From Betaproteobacteria bacterium UBA5216 (GTDB lineage: Bacteria > Pseudomonadota > Gammaproteobacteria > Burkholderiales > SG8-41): a DNA stretch of 64,000 nucleotides. Every line of letters starts with the position of its first letter. Position 1 is the first letter of the stretch. Location: positions 1-64,000 of the forward strand of contig DHVE01000128.1 in NCBI GenBank assembly GCA_002412495.1, given 5' to 3'. Positions 21,519-30,159 of this stretch are shown in pieces. Position numbers and translations under genes: made by a program. Below the pieces are notes generated by a model. The model did not search any database. It was not told where the DNA came from and worked only from the letters and a program-made list of their open reading frames with translations.

Positions 21519-23284
21519 ACTTCTTCCTTGATCTCAGGCGCGGCCGCGGGCGGCAACACCAATTTGTCCATCGGCGCATCGGGCGGGATGGCCATCAAGC
21601 GCAGCGAGCCGCCCATCACCTCGCTGAATACCGGGGCCGCAACTTGCCCGCCATAATGCTGGCCGGCGCTGGGTTCGTCGATCATCACCGCCACGATCAG
21701 GCGCGGATTCGACACCGGCGCAAAGCCGACGAACGACGACACATAACGGTTGGCGGCATAACCGCGCCCTTCCAGTTTGTGCGCGGTGCCGGTTTTGCCC
21801 GCTACGCGATAACCCGCGATCTGCGCTTTCGGCGCGGTGCCGCCCGCCTGCACGGCCATCTCCAGCATCTTGCGCACGGCTTGCGCGGTCGCCTCCGATA
21901 TAACCCGTGACGACTCCGGCGACGCATCGCGCTTGATCAGCGCGGGCGCCTTCAGCTCGCCGTCGGTCGCGAAAATGCTGTACGCGCGCGCCAACTGCAA
22001 CAGCGACACCGAGATTCCATGCCCATACGACATCGTCGCCTGTTCGATGGGTTTCCAGTTCTCGTGGGCACGCAAGCGGCCCGCCACCTCGCCCGGAAAA
22101 CCCGATTGCGGCGGCGTGCCGAATCCCACACGATTAAAAACGGTCCACATGCTTGAAGGTGGTAGTCCCAGCGCGATTTTCGCGGCGCCCACGTTGGACG
22201 ATTTCTGGATAACCTGCGCCACGGTCAACGCACCCGACGCATGGGCATCGTGAATGGTCGCCTTGCCAATGGTGAGTTGCCCCGGCGCGGTTTGGATAAT
22301 CGATTCCGCCGTGACGGTGCCGGCCTCAAGCGCGGTGGCAACAGTAAACGGCTTTAGCGTCGAACCCGGTTCAAAAAGATCGGTGACTGCGCGATTGCGC
22401 GCCTTCGAGGCGTCATGGCCGCTGCGATTGTTCGGGTTATAGGTCGGAAAATTCGCCATCGCCAGCACTTCGCCGGTCAGCGCATCCAGCACCACGATGC
22501 CGCCCGCCTTGGCACGATGATCGACTATCGCCTTTTTCAGTTCGCGAAATGCCAAGTACTGAATCTTGGCATCGATGGACAGCGTGAGCCTTTCGCCATG
22601 CTGGGGCGCGCGGATGCTGTCCATGTCCTCGACGATGCGACCCATGCGATCCTTGATCACGCGCCGATGCCCGGATTTGCCGCGCAGCTTGTCCTCGAAC
22701 GCAAGCTCCAGCGCCTCCTGGCCTTTGTCATCGACGTTGGTAAAGCCGATGATGTGCGCCATCACGTCGCCGGCCGGGTAATAGCGGCGGTATTCGCGTT
22801 GCAGGAACACGCCGGGAATATTGAGTTCGACAATTTTTGCGGCCTGCTCCGGCGGCAACTGGCGTTTCAGGTATACGAAGTCGCGGCGTGTGTCTTCAAA
22901 CTTGCGCGCCAACTCCGCCGCATTGACTTGCAACAGTTTCGCGAGTTTTTGCGATTGTTCCGGCGTGATATCGATGTCCGCCGGGCTCGCCGCCACGGAT
23001 TCCACCGGCGTCGATATCGCCAGCGGCTCGTTATTGCGATCCACGATCATGCCACGCGTGGCGGATATTTCAATCGCGCGCGAGTAACGCGATTCGCCCT
23101 TGGCCTGCAAAAAATCGTTGTTCAGCCCCTGCAAATACACCGCGCGGCCCGCGAGCAGCGTGAAGGCCAGCAGCAGGCTCGCCAGCAAGAAGAACGAGCG
23201 CCACCCCTGCAGGGAGGGCGCTTCCTGCAATTGCGCGCGCAGGTTGTCGCGGCGGCTTTCGCGCGGTTGCGTGACGCCTTTCAT
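21515..23284 (-). CDS. ftsI: Septal peptidoglycan transpeptidase FtsI (PBP3)
   Basis: Class B penicillin-binding protein for septal cross-linking (589 aa). One N-terminal membrane segment (SFFLLASLLLAFTLLAGRAVYL, about 30-50), a pedestal domain with RGMIVDRNNEPLA, then the transpeptidase domain with active-site STLK in FEPGSTLKPF (Ser about 304), SSN and KTGTAHK. Its start overlaps the ftsL stop by four bases. Confidence 0.98.
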   Translation of the reverse strand: MKGVTQPRESRRDNLRAQLQEAPSLQGWRSFFLLASLLLAFTLLAGRAVYLQGLNNDFLQAKGESRYSRAIEISATRGMIVDRNNEPLAISTPVESVAASPADIDITPEQSQKLAKLLQVNAAELARKFEDTRRDFVYLKRQLPPEQAAKIVELNIPGVFLQREYRRYYPAGDVMAHIIGFTNVDDKGQEALELAFEDKLRGKSGHRRVIKDRMGRIVEDMDSIRAPQHGERLTLSIDAKIQYLAFRELKKAIVDHRAKAGGIVVLDALTGEVLAMANFPTYNPNNRSGHDASKARNRAVTDLFEPGSTLKPFTVATALEAGTVTAESIIQTAPGQLTIGKATIHDAHASGALTVAQVIQKSSNVGAAKIALGLPPSSMWTVFNRVGFGTPPQSGFPGEVAGRLRAHENWKPIEQATMSYGHGISVSLLQLARAYSIFATDGELKAPALIKRDASPESSRVISEATAQAVRKMLEMAVQAGGTAPKAQIAGYRVAGKTGTAHKLEGRGYAANRYVSSFVGFAPVSNPRLIVAVMIDEPSAGQHYGGQVAAPVFSEVMGGSLRLMAIPPDAPMDKLVLPPAAAPEIKEEV

Positions 23285-23580
23285 TGCGGCGCTCCGGCGG
23301 ACGGTGTTGGGTCCGCAGCAGGCGCAACCACCTGTATACGCGCGGCGGCGGGCGCGCGCATGCGCAATTGCTGCGTGGCTATTTTTTCAATGCGCGCATG
23401 CATGGCCCAGGTGCTTTGTTCGAGTTGCAACTGCCCCCACTCCACGTCGTAACGCTTCTCGAGTTCCTGTTCGTGCTGCAATTCAACATATAACTTGCGC
23501 GCCTTGTGCTGCGAGGTCACCACCGCCAGCGCGCACGCGATCAACACCGCAAGCAACACGAGGTTGAGGCGCGTCATCAT
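23281..23580 (-). CDS. ftsL: Cell division protein FtsL
   Basis: Small bitopic divisome protein that forms the FtsQLB complex (99 aa). One membrane segment (LNLVLLAVLIACALAVVTSQHKAR, about 5-27) is followed by a coiled coil with the family pattern KLYVELQHEQELEKRYDVEWGQLQLEQSTW. Pro/Ala-rich tail. Sits between rsmH (11 bases) and ftsI (4-base overlap). Length and position match FtsL. Confidence 0.93.
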   Translation of the reverse strand: MMTRLNLVLLAVLIACALAVVTSQHKARKLYVELQHEQELEKRYDVEWGQLQLEQSTWAMHARIEKIATQQLRMRAPAAARIQVVAPAADPTPSAGAPQ

Positions 23581-23591
23581 GCCGTTTCGCC

Positions 23592-24545
23592 CTAGGTTCT
23601 TTCCGCCACGCGCAGCGTCGCGCTGCGCGAGCGCGGATTGCGCGCCACTTCATCGGCGCTCGCCCGTTGCGCCTTGCCGATCAGGCGCATCCGCGGTTGC
23701 GGCATTTCATGCGCGCGCAACGGCAGCCGCCGCGGCACGCTGCCGCCGACCGCCGCCTCGCGCATGAAACGCTTGACGATGCGATCTTCGAGCGAATGAA
23801 AGCTGATCACCGCCAGACGTCCGCCCGGGTTGAGCCGTTCGAGGCATTGCGGCAACACTAGCGACAGCTCCTCGAGTTCCCGATTGAGGTGAATCCGTAT
23901 AGCTTGAAACGTGCGCGTCGCAGGGTCCTGGCGTGGCTCGCGCGCCGGGACGGCGTCCGCCACGAGCGCGGCAAGTTGTCGTGTGGTTTGGATAGACCCC
24001 CCCGCTCTTGCAGCAACAATCGCTGCTGCAATCTGTTTAGCAAACCGCTCTTCGCCATGATTTTTTATAACCTCCCTGATTTCAGACTCTTCAGCCCGTG
24101 CCAGCCATTGCGCCGCGGTGATGCCGCGGCTGGTATCCATGCGCATGTCGAGCGGCGCGTCAAACCGGAAACTGAAACCGCGCGCCGCATCGTCCAACTG
24201 CGGAGAAGACACGCCCAGATCGAGCAATATCCCGTCCACCCCTTTGTTCGTTTCCACGCCCGCGGCCGACAACAACGCGTGCATTTCGCCAAACCATCCG
24301 TGCAACAGCGTGAAGCGCGGGTCCGTCGCGGTTAGCGCCGCGCCCGCCTGAATCGCCGCCGGATCGCGATCCAGTGCGATCAATCGGCCACCGCTGCCCA
24401 ACAACTCCAGAATCCGCCTGCTGTGTCCGCCGCGCCCGAACGTGCCGTCCACGTAAATGCCGTTGGCACGCTGCTCGTTCGCACGCACATTCAAACCGTC
24501 CACCGCCTGCTCCAGCATCACTGCCTGGTGCTCGCCACCGCTCAC
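23592..24545 (-). CDS. rsmH: 16S rRNA (cytosine1402-N4)-methyltransferase RsmH (MraW)
   Basis: SAM-dependent methyltransferase acting on C1402 of 16S rRNA, the same nucleotide whose 2'-OH is methylated by RsmI, also in this window (317 aa). HQAVMLEQAVDGL, the SAM loop YVDGTFGRGGHSRRIL, ILLDLGVSSPQLDD and SFHSLEDRIVKRFM are family motifs. GTG 24545 overlaps the mraZ stop by four bases. Confidence 0.97.
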   Translation of the reverse strand: MSGGEHQAVMLEQAVDGLNVRANEQRANGIYVDGTFGRGGHSRRILELLGSGGRLIALDRDPAAIQAGAALTATDPRFTLLHGWFGEMHALLSAAGVETNKGVDGILLDLGVSSPQLDDAARGFSFRFDAPLDMRMDTSRGITAAQWLARAEESEIREVIKNHGEERFAKQIAAAIVAARAGGSIQTTRQLAALVADAVPAREPRQDPATRTFQAIRIHLNRELEELSLVLPQCLERLNPGGRLAVISFHSLEDRIVKRFMREAAVGGSVPRRLPLRAHEMPQPRMRLIGKAQRASADEVARNPRSRSATLRVAERT

Positions 24546-24988
24546 AAGGAGAAACCCTCCAACTCCGGCGGCAGCCCGCCGGGCGCAAGGCCGCCGGGCG
24601 CTTCCATGCGGCTATCCCATTGCTCCTGGTTCCACACCTCAAATTTTTTGCCCTGCCCCACCAGCACCACGGCCTTGTCGAGTTGCGCGTATTGGCGCAA
24701 GGCGGGCGACACCAGCACGCGGCCTGCAGCGTCCATTTCGGTATCGACGGCGAAACCGATCAGCCGGCGCTGCAATTCGCGCACCCGCGGATCAAGGTTC
24801 GATAAGCCTTCGAGTTTTTGCTGGATGACTTCCCACTCCGGGAGTGGATACACCAGCAGGCAGCGGTCGGCGTCCGCCGTAATCACCAGGTGGCCGCGGC
24901 AGCGCTCCAACAGCACATCGCGATGACGCGCCGGGACGGCGAGCCTGCCTTTGCTGTCGAGATTGAGTTGCGCAATGCCGCGAAACAC
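24542..24988 (-). CDS. mraZ: Transcriptional regulator MraZ
   Basis: AbrB/SpoVT-like DNA-binding protein that autoregulates the dcw cluster (148 aa). Two MraZ domains: MFRGIAQLNLDSKGRLAVPARHR at the N-terminus and FAVDTEMDAAGRVLVSPALR at about 79-98. GTG 24988 has GGAGG upstream. The three-repeat operator and promoter immediately upstream support direct autoregulation. The Gly/Pro-rich C-terminal tail (APGGLAPGGLPPE) is longer than usual. Confidence 0.97.
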   Translation of the reverse strand: MFRGIAQLNLDSKGRLAVPARHRDVLLERCRGHLVITADADRCLLVYPLPEWEVIQQKLEGLSNLDPRVRELQRRLIGFAVDTEMDAAGRVLVSPALRQYAQLDKAVVLVGQGKKFEVWNQEQWDSRMEAPGGLAPGGLPPELEGFSL

Positions 24989-25051
24989 GGGTTTCCTCCG
25001 CCTGAGGTGGGTACTTACTAACTATTGCCGGGTTGCGATTAATTCGTCGCT

Positions 25052-25081
25052 GTTCCCCACTTTTTACCACTTTTTCCCACT
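25052..25081 (-). promoter_or_regulatory. MraZ operator: three 10-bp direct repeats
   Basis: Minus strand AGTGGGAAAA (25081-25072), AGTGGTAAAA (25071-25062), AGTGGGGAAC (25061-25052), exactly in phase at 10-bp spacing. MraZ of other bacteria is known to bind GTGGG-type direct repeats upstream of mraZ. The first repeat shares bases with the -10 element, so binding would block RNA polymerase. Confidence 0.88.
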
Positions 25082-25108
25082 ATAGGCGAGGTACTTATGA
25101 CGGGTCAA
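25079..25108 (-). promoter_or_regulatory. dcw cluster promoter upstream of mraZ
   Basis: Minus strand TTGACC (25108-25103), 18-base spacer, TATAGT (25084-25079). The -10 overlaps the first MraZ repeat. The predicted start lies inside the operator, leaving a leader of about 80 bases. The AT-rich stretch farther upstream could act as an UP element. Confidence 0.78.
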
Positions 25109-25429
25109 GAAAAATGGCCAATTTCTTTTTCTGGACAAGGACTTATGCCAAAAATGGCGGCGCGAAATCGGCTTGCACTAAAAATATAAAAACAAATAAA
25201 AACATATAGATGCATATTTATTCGAAAGTAACACTTTAAAAATGTACGCTGAGTGTACGAAAGTACGGGGAAATGCCGTACGTTGCGGTACCGCAACATA
25301 AATCCGGGGATTTGCGGGCGGCGCGGCGGTTTGGGATGAATTTGGGTATGTAATCGGACGGCAAAAACCACGCCCAACCGTAAACGCCCCGCCGCTATCG
25401 ATCAGGGCCGCCCTGCCGCGCCGGGGGAA
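25109..25429. other. Non-coding region upstream of the dcw promoter
   Basis: No credible gene is seen. It contains an AT-rich patch (25,180-25,240), five GTAC cores starting at 25244, 25255, 25263, 25278 and 25288, and a perfect 16-bp palindrome GTTGCGGTACCGCAAC (25282-25297). The right end is GC-rich and leads into the transposase remnant. Possibly regulatory for mraZ, but no factor can be assigned. Confidence 0.5.
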
Positions 25430-25800
25430 TTACGTGGCTGGCGCCACCCGTGGCCACCCGTGCGGTCGCGCCTCGCGTAGCACCCCGGTTATTTTTTCTA
25501 TTTTGTCCAGGAATCTCGAATTACCCAGCGGCTGGCTCTGATTGAGCGCAAGGCGTATGTCATTGATGGCGGCACCATCCAACTGCGCGCGAAACAAAGC
25601 GCGATACGCCGCCTGTCGCTCCGGCGCGCCGGGCCCAATGAGAGATACACGGTGTGCGGCGTCAGCCGCGCATCGGGCGGCCCCAACCCATTGGCGCGGT
25701 AACTCGTCCAGCGGTAATGCACGGGGTCCTCCACCATCGCCGCGCGGACCGGGTTCAATTCTATGTAGCGCTGGCAGGTCAGCAGCGCCCCCCCTGCTGC
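25430..25800 (-). pseudogene. Decayed RAYT (REP-associated tyrosine transposase, IS200/IS605-like) C-terminal remnant
   Basis: Two overlapping minus-strand frames together give the C-terminal part of a Y1-type transposase. In the first, RYIELNPVRAAMVEDP and HYRWTSYRANGLG; then, after a frame change near 25,640, AAYRALFRAQLD and NSRFLDKIEKITG. The N-terminal half with the catalytic HUH and Tyr is absent. The flank at 25,826-25,850 carries GGGGTCAGGCTCGACTTAA, a sequence often seen beside such elements. Not functional. Confidence 0.8.
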
Positions 25801-25910
25801 ACTCGATTTGCCGAATCACGAATCAAAGGGGTCAGGCTCGACTTAAATCAAATTATCTCCCCCCTCATCCAAACGATAACAAAAAACTTATTCAATCCCA
25901 ACCAAAAAAG

Positions 25911-26277
25911 TGAAGTCGGCCGGTAAGCCGGGTTCTGTATGGAGGCTTGCGCCCCTGACAGTCATTCCTCTGGGCCGTGAATTGCTCCACGGCTCTAGCC
26001 ACCTACCCGCAGACTCGACGGGCCGCGTCAGCGCCTGCCTATTTGGTGTTGCTCCGGGTGGAGGTTGCCGCGTTTCACCCCTGACGCTTGCGCGCCAGGA
26101 CTCGTCTCTGTGGCCCTGTTCCTCGCCTTCACCATGGGCTTGCGCCCACCGCTTATAACGGACGGGTGTTACCCGCCACCCTGCCCTGTGGAGCCCGGAC
26201 TTTCCTCCACGCGCGGCACCGGCACCGTGAGGCGACGGGTTTTATCCGCGTGCAGCGACTGTCTGGCCGACTTCGCG
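25911..26277 (-). ncRNA. rnpB: RNase P RNA, class A
   Basis: Catalytic RNA that cleaves 5' leaders from tRNA precursors. On the minus strand the 5' part has GAAGTCGGCCAGACAGTCGC and GGAGGAAAGTCCGGGCTCC (P4/J3 region). The middle has GAGGAACAGGGCCACAGAGA, and the 3' part has GGCCCAGAGGAATGACTG, ACAGAACCCGGCTTA and a closing stretch complementary to the 5' end. About 367 nt is normal for class A. Ends are approximate to a few bases. It is expressed in the same direction as chaC, 10 bases downstream of the chaC stop. Confidence 0.96.
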
Positions 26278-26287
26278 GGCGATGGTA

Positions 26288-26875
26288 TCACCCGCGCCGT
26301 GTTTTCGCCTGCAATTCACCCACGCGCGCATACAGCCGCTCCAGCGCGCGATCGCGCACGCCGAGTTCGCGCAAATGCTGCACGGTGTTGCACAGATACT
26401 CAGCGTTGGGGCCGCGCAAACCGTGTGCGGTGGCGATCATTTGCGCCGTGCGTTCGAGCGCCAGTTTGCCGGCATACGCATAGTGCGACGGATCGGCGAC
26501 AAAGACGAGGGCGCGCACCGTGCCCCGCGCCCCGCGTTCCAATCGCACCGGCAGCAGACGCGGCCGGTACGTGCGGCGCGGCATCTCGCGCACCCAAAGA
26601 TCATCCAGCGCGCAACTGACATCCTTCGCGGCGATTTGAAAGGCCACGCCGCGGCACGCGCCGCCGGCGTTCAAGCCGAGCACCAGACCGGGCGTTTGTT
26701 CGGTGCCGCGAAAGCGATGCGAGTACACGCAAAACGCACGGTGGTATCCATACAGCAACGCAGGTTTCGCCACGCGGTAGGCAAAGCCCGCGTCCCACAT
26801 CAGCGAGCCGTAGCCAAACACCCACAGCGGCCCCCGGGGCGCCTGGAAACCATCGCGTTCGGGCGCGGCGCTCAC
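26288..26875 (-). CDS. chaC: Gamma-glutamylcyclotransferase, ChaC family
   Basis: Glutathione-degrading enzyme that releases Cys-Gly and 5-oxoproline (195 aa). The ChaC nucleotide-like loop VFGYGSLMWDAGF (about 19-31) and the region with catalytic Glu (LWVREMPRRTYRPR, about 94-107) are present. Residues GYHRAFCVYSHRFRGTEQTPGL are typical of bacterial ChaC. Located between pyrC and rnpB on the same strand. Glutathione specificity is inferred from the family. Confidence 0.88.
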   Translation of the reverse strand: MSAAPERDGFQAPRGPLWVFGYGSLMWDAGFAYRVAKPALLYGYHRAFCVYSHRFRGTEQTPGLVLGLNAGGACRGVAFQIAAKDVSCALDDLWVREMPRRTYRPRLLPVRLERGARGTVRALVFVADPSHYAYAGKLALERTAQMIATAHGLRGPNAEYLCNTVQHLRELGVRDRALERLYARVGELQAKTRRG

Positions 26876-26933
26876 GTGGGCAAGTTAGGGGGTGCGTATC
26901 ACGTGTGGCACGGTCGCCCTATGTGCCCGTAAG

Positions 26934-27989
26934 CTACACGAGCCGCCACGCCACCTCGCCGCCGGCGCGAAACGGGGTCAGCCGATCGTCGCCGTACGGC
27001 ACATCCATCGGCACGCGCCACGCTTCTTTTACCAGCGTGATGTTGTCGCGATTGCGCGGCAAGCCGTAAAAGTCGGGCCCGAAGTGACTGGCGAAGCCTT
27101 CGAGTTTATCCAGCGCGCCAGCGGCCTCGAATGCCTCGGCATACAACTCGATGCCCGCGTGCGCGGTGTAGCAACCCGCGCAACCGCAATCGGCCTCTTT
27201 GGTATGCCGCGCATGCGGCGCGCTGTCGGTACCGAGAAAAAATTTAGGGTTGCCGCCGGTCGCGGCCGCCACCAGCGCCTCGCGATGAGCCTCGCGCTTC
27301 AACACCGGCAGACAATAATTATGGGGCCGCATGCCGCCGGCAAACAGCGCATTGCGGTTGAGCAGCAGATGATGCGCGGTAATCGTCGCCGCGATGGTCG
27401 CCGGCGCGCCCAACACGAACTGCGCGGCTTCGCGCGTGGTGATGTGTTCGAGCACGATTTTCAGACGCGGATATTTCACCGCAAGCGGCGCGAGCACTTT
27501 CTCCAGAAACACCCGCTCGCGATCAAAAATATCCACGGTGGTGTCGGTCACTTCGCCATGCACCAACAGCGGCATGCCGGTTTCCTGCATCGCTTCCAGC
27601 ACCGCCGCGCAACGCGATAAGTCCGTCACGCCCGCATCGGAGTTGGTGGTGGCGCCAGCGGGATAATACTTGACCGCCACTACGCACCCTGCGCTATCCG
27701 ATTGTTTTGATTTAATAATTTCTTCCGGCCGCGTGTTGTCCGTGAGATACAACGTCATCAGCGGCGTGAAACTCGCCTGTGCCGGCAGCGCATCCACAAT
27801 GCGCTTGCGGTAAGCCAGCGCCAGCGCCACCGTCGTCACCGGCGGTTTGAGATTGGGCATCACAATGGCGCGCGCAAAACGCTTCTCGGTATCGGGCAGC
27901 ACCGCGCGCAGGTAAGCGCCATCGCGCAGATGCAGATGCCAGTCGTCGGGGCGGGTGAGCGTGAGTTTATTCATGGTCATGGTGCGCAT
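26934..27989 (-). CDS. pyrC: Dihydroorotase (class II)
   Basis: Zinc amidohydrolase of pyrimidine synthesis, cyclising carbamoyl-aspartate to dihydroorotate (351 aa). RPDDWHLHLRDG carries the first two His, VAVKYYPAGATT the carboxylated Lys, PLLVHGE and LEHITTREA further ligands, GTDSAPHARHTKE the Asp. The GC.GCYTAHAG segment is typical of class II enzymes. Three in-frame ATGs (27989, 27980, 27974) are possible and none has a clear Shine-Dalgarno; the longest is given. Confidence 0.97.
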   Translation of the reverse strand: MRTMTMNKLTLTRPDDWHLHLRDGAYLRAVLPDTEKRFARAIVMPNLKPPVTTVALALAYRKRIVDALPAQASFTPLMTLYLTDNTRPEEIIKSKQSDSAGCVVAVKYYPAGATTNSDAGVTDLSRCAAVLEAMQETGMPLLVHGEVTDTTVDIFDRERVFLEKVLAPLAVKYPRLKIVLEHITTREAAQFVLGAPATIAATITAHHLLLNRNALFAGGMRPHNYCLPVLKREAHREALVAAATGGNPKFFLGTDSAPHARHTKEADCGCAGCYTAHAGIELYAEAFEAAGALDKLEGFASHFGPDFYGLPRNRDNITLVKEAWRVPMDVPYGDDRLTPFRAGGEVAWRLV

Positions 27990-28092
27990 GTTAAACGGTG
28001 CGACGCGCTACGTGAAGGCCAACAAAACAAGGGCGAAGGATGAAAACAACCCAACCAGCGGCATGCCGTTGACCGTTTTCATTCTTCAGCTT

Positions 28093-28992
28093 TTAGCTTT
28101 CATCCTTTCTCATCGCCAGCGCCTGCTCATACAACGCATTCCGGCTGCCGCCGGTAATCTTCACCGCCAGCGCCACGGCCTGTTTTAGCGGCAATTCGTC
28201 GAGCAGCGCCCTGAGTGTTTTCTCGACATCCACCGGCTCCGTCCCTGTTGATGCAGCGGCGCACTCCACCACCAGCACAAATTCGCCCTTGCCGCGATGC
28301 GCGTCAGCGGCCAGCCAAGCCTGCGCATCACGCAGCGCGCATACGTGCGTTTCCTCGAACAGCTTCGTCAGTTCACGCGCAATCAGGATGCGTCGTGCGT
28401 CGCCCAGCACGGCGGCCAGATCGGACACGCAGTCCGTCACCCGGTGCGGCGCTTCATAAAACACCAGTGAATATGGCATCGCGGCCAGCGCCGCCAGTTC
28501 GGTGCGCCGTGCGCTCGCGCGTGCCGGCAAAAATCCGTAAAACAAGAAGTGGGGCGACAGAAATCCGCTCACCGACACGGCCGCTGCGGCGGCATTCGCA
28601 CCGGGAATGGGACTCACCGCATGGCCGGCTTCGCGCGCCAACGCTACCAGCCGCGCGCCAGGATCGGAAATCGCCGGCGTGCCCGCATCGCTGACCAGCG
28701 CCACGTTTTTTCCGTCGGCAAGAATGTCCAGCACGTCGCGCGCCGCGCGTTCTTCGTTATGCTCATGCAACGCGATGAGCCGCGCGGTGATGCCGCGATG
28801 ATCCAGCAAATGCCGCGTAACGCGCGTATCTTCCGCCGCGATGGCCGCAACACTGCCCAATATCGCTATGGCGCGCTCGCTGATGTCGGCCAGATTCCCT
28901 ATGGGCGTCGCGACTACATATAATGTCGCACGCACCTTGGGTGCCACGGGTTTGTTTGGCTTGGACGGAGATTCAGATTGGAATGCTTTCAT
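28093..28992 (-). CDS. rsmI: 16S rRNA (cytidine1402-2'-O)-methyltransferase RsmI
   Basis: SAM-dependent tetrapyrrole-methylase-fold enzyme that 2'-O-methylates C1402 (299 aa). LYVVATPIGNLADIS, AAEDTRVTRHLLDH, LVSDAGTPAISDPG and IPGANAAAAAVSVSGF are diagnostic. It diverges from the LpoA-like gene with about 30 bases between start codons, the same layout as yraL/yraM in enterobacteria. Confidence 0.97.
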   Translation of the reverse strand: MKAFQSESPSKPNKPVAPKVRATLYVVATPIGNLADISERAIAILGSVAAIAAEDTRVTRHLLDHRGITARLIALHEHNEERAARDVLDILADGKNVALVSDAGTPAISDPGARLVALAREAGHAVSPIPGANAAAAAVSVSGFLSPHFLFYGFLPARASARRTELAALAAMPYSLVFYEAPHRVTDCVSDLAAVLGDARRILIARELTKLFEETHVCALRDAQAWLAADAHRGKGEFVLVVECAAASTGTEPVDVEKTLRALLDELPLKQAVALAVKITGGSRNALYEQALAMRKDES

Positions 28993-29022
28993 AAACGGGC
29001 GTGCGCGCCATGGCAGGTGTGG

Positions 29023-30159
29023 ATGTCCATGGCGGTCACGCTACTATACGGTGGGCTGTGCGCGATAGCCAGCGCACAGTCCAGCATACCCGGCGTTGCC
29101 GCGGTGGACGCGCCGCACATTGCCTTGCTGCTGCCGATCGAATCCAGCGTGTTCCGGCGGCACGCCGAGGCGCTGCGCGACGGCTTTGTCGCGGCATCCA
29201 AATCCGATGCGCGGCAAACACTGCCGGTACGCGTCTACTCCGTGGGAGATGACGCCAAACAGGCGAGCGCCGTTTACCAGCAGGCCACGCAAACCGGCGC
29301 GCGGCTGGTGGTCGGCCCGCTGATCCGCTCCGCCGTCACGGCTGTTGCCAATGGCGACCTGAACGTGCCCACGTTGCTGCTCAATGCCCCAGAAGGCAAA
29401 ACACCCAACCGCCCCAACCTGCATGTGCTCAGCCTGCAAATCGAAACGGATGCGCAGCACGCCGCGCGTCTTGCGTATCGGGACGGCAAACGCGCCGCGT
29501 ATACCGTCACCGGCGACAGCCCGTTGCTAAAGCGCTTGCAGTTGGCGTTCAACAGTGAATTCACCAAGCTCGGCGGCAAGCTCGTTGCCGAATTCGCCTT
29601 TAACACCAGCCCGGCGGAACTAGCGCGGCTCAAACAGGCCGCTGAATTGCGCGTGGCGGACATGGCGTTTCTCGCGCTCGATGCACGGCAGGCGCGCGCG
29701 GTGCGCGCCCATCTGGAACCGCTGGCGGTATACGCCTCGTCGCAAATTTACGCTGGCGATGGCGGAGCGGCGGCGGCCGTCGAACTCGCCGGTGTTACTT
29801 TTTTCGACATGCCGTGGCTGCTGCAACGCGACCATCCGGCGGTGATGGTCTATCCGCGGCAGGATTTTCGCGGCGACGCCGACCTGGAGCGGCTCTATGC
29901 GCTGGGCATCGATGCGTGGCGCATCGGTCAGGCGTTGCTGGCGCGCCAGACCGAACTCACGCTGGGCGGCGTTACCGGAAAGCTCACGCTCGGACGCGAC
30001 CGGCATTTCGCACGCGAGCTGGTCAACGCGCGCATCGGCGCCAACCTGCCGCCCGCCGCCGCCGGGCCGCCACCGCCGTCAGCCCCCGCGCCCTTGCCCG
30101 CGAAGCCCGTGCCTTCCGTGCCGGCAAAATCCGCGCCGTCGGTGCCTGCGAAGCCGTGA
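29023..30159 (+). CDS. LpoA/YraM-like penicillin-binding protein activator (LppC family)
   Basis: Periplasmic-binding-protein-fold protein of the LppC/LpoA C-domain type (378 aa). A signal peptide (MSMAVTLLYGGLCAIASAQ) precedes HIALLLPIESSVFRRHAEALRDGF and VVGPLIRSAV..NVPTLLLNAPEG. The TPR domain of E. coli LpoA is absent and the lipobox is poor (GGLC), so it may be a soluble periplasmic protein. The last ~35 residues are a Pro/Ala-rich repeat tail (PVPSVPAKSAPSVPAKP). ATG 29023 with AGG five bases upstream was preferred to the TTG at 28978, which overlaps rsmI. Overlaps yraN by four bases. Confidence 0.82.
   Translation: MSMAVTLLYGGLCAIASAQSSIPGVAAVDAPHIALLLPIESSVFRRHAEALRDGFVAASKSDARQTLPVRVYSVGDDAKQASAVYQQATQTGARLVVGPLIRSAVTAVANGDLNVPTLLLNAPEGKTPNRPNLHVLSLQIETDAQHAARLAYRDGKRAAYTVTGDSPLLKRLQLAFNSEFTKLGGKLVAEFAFNTSPAELARLKQAAELRVADMAFLALDARQARAVRAHLEPLAVYASSQIYAGDGGAAAAVELAGVTFFDMPWLLQRDHPAVMVYPRQDFRGDADLERLYALGIDAWRIGQALLARQTELTLGGVTGKLTLGRDRHFARELVNARIGANLPPAAAGPPPPSAPAPLPAKPVPSVPAKSAPSVPAKP

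Noticed and set aside
25910..26619. Plus-strand frames across 25,910-26,619
   Set aside because: They run over the RNase P RNA, whose conserved P4 and closing sequences are clear on the minus strand.
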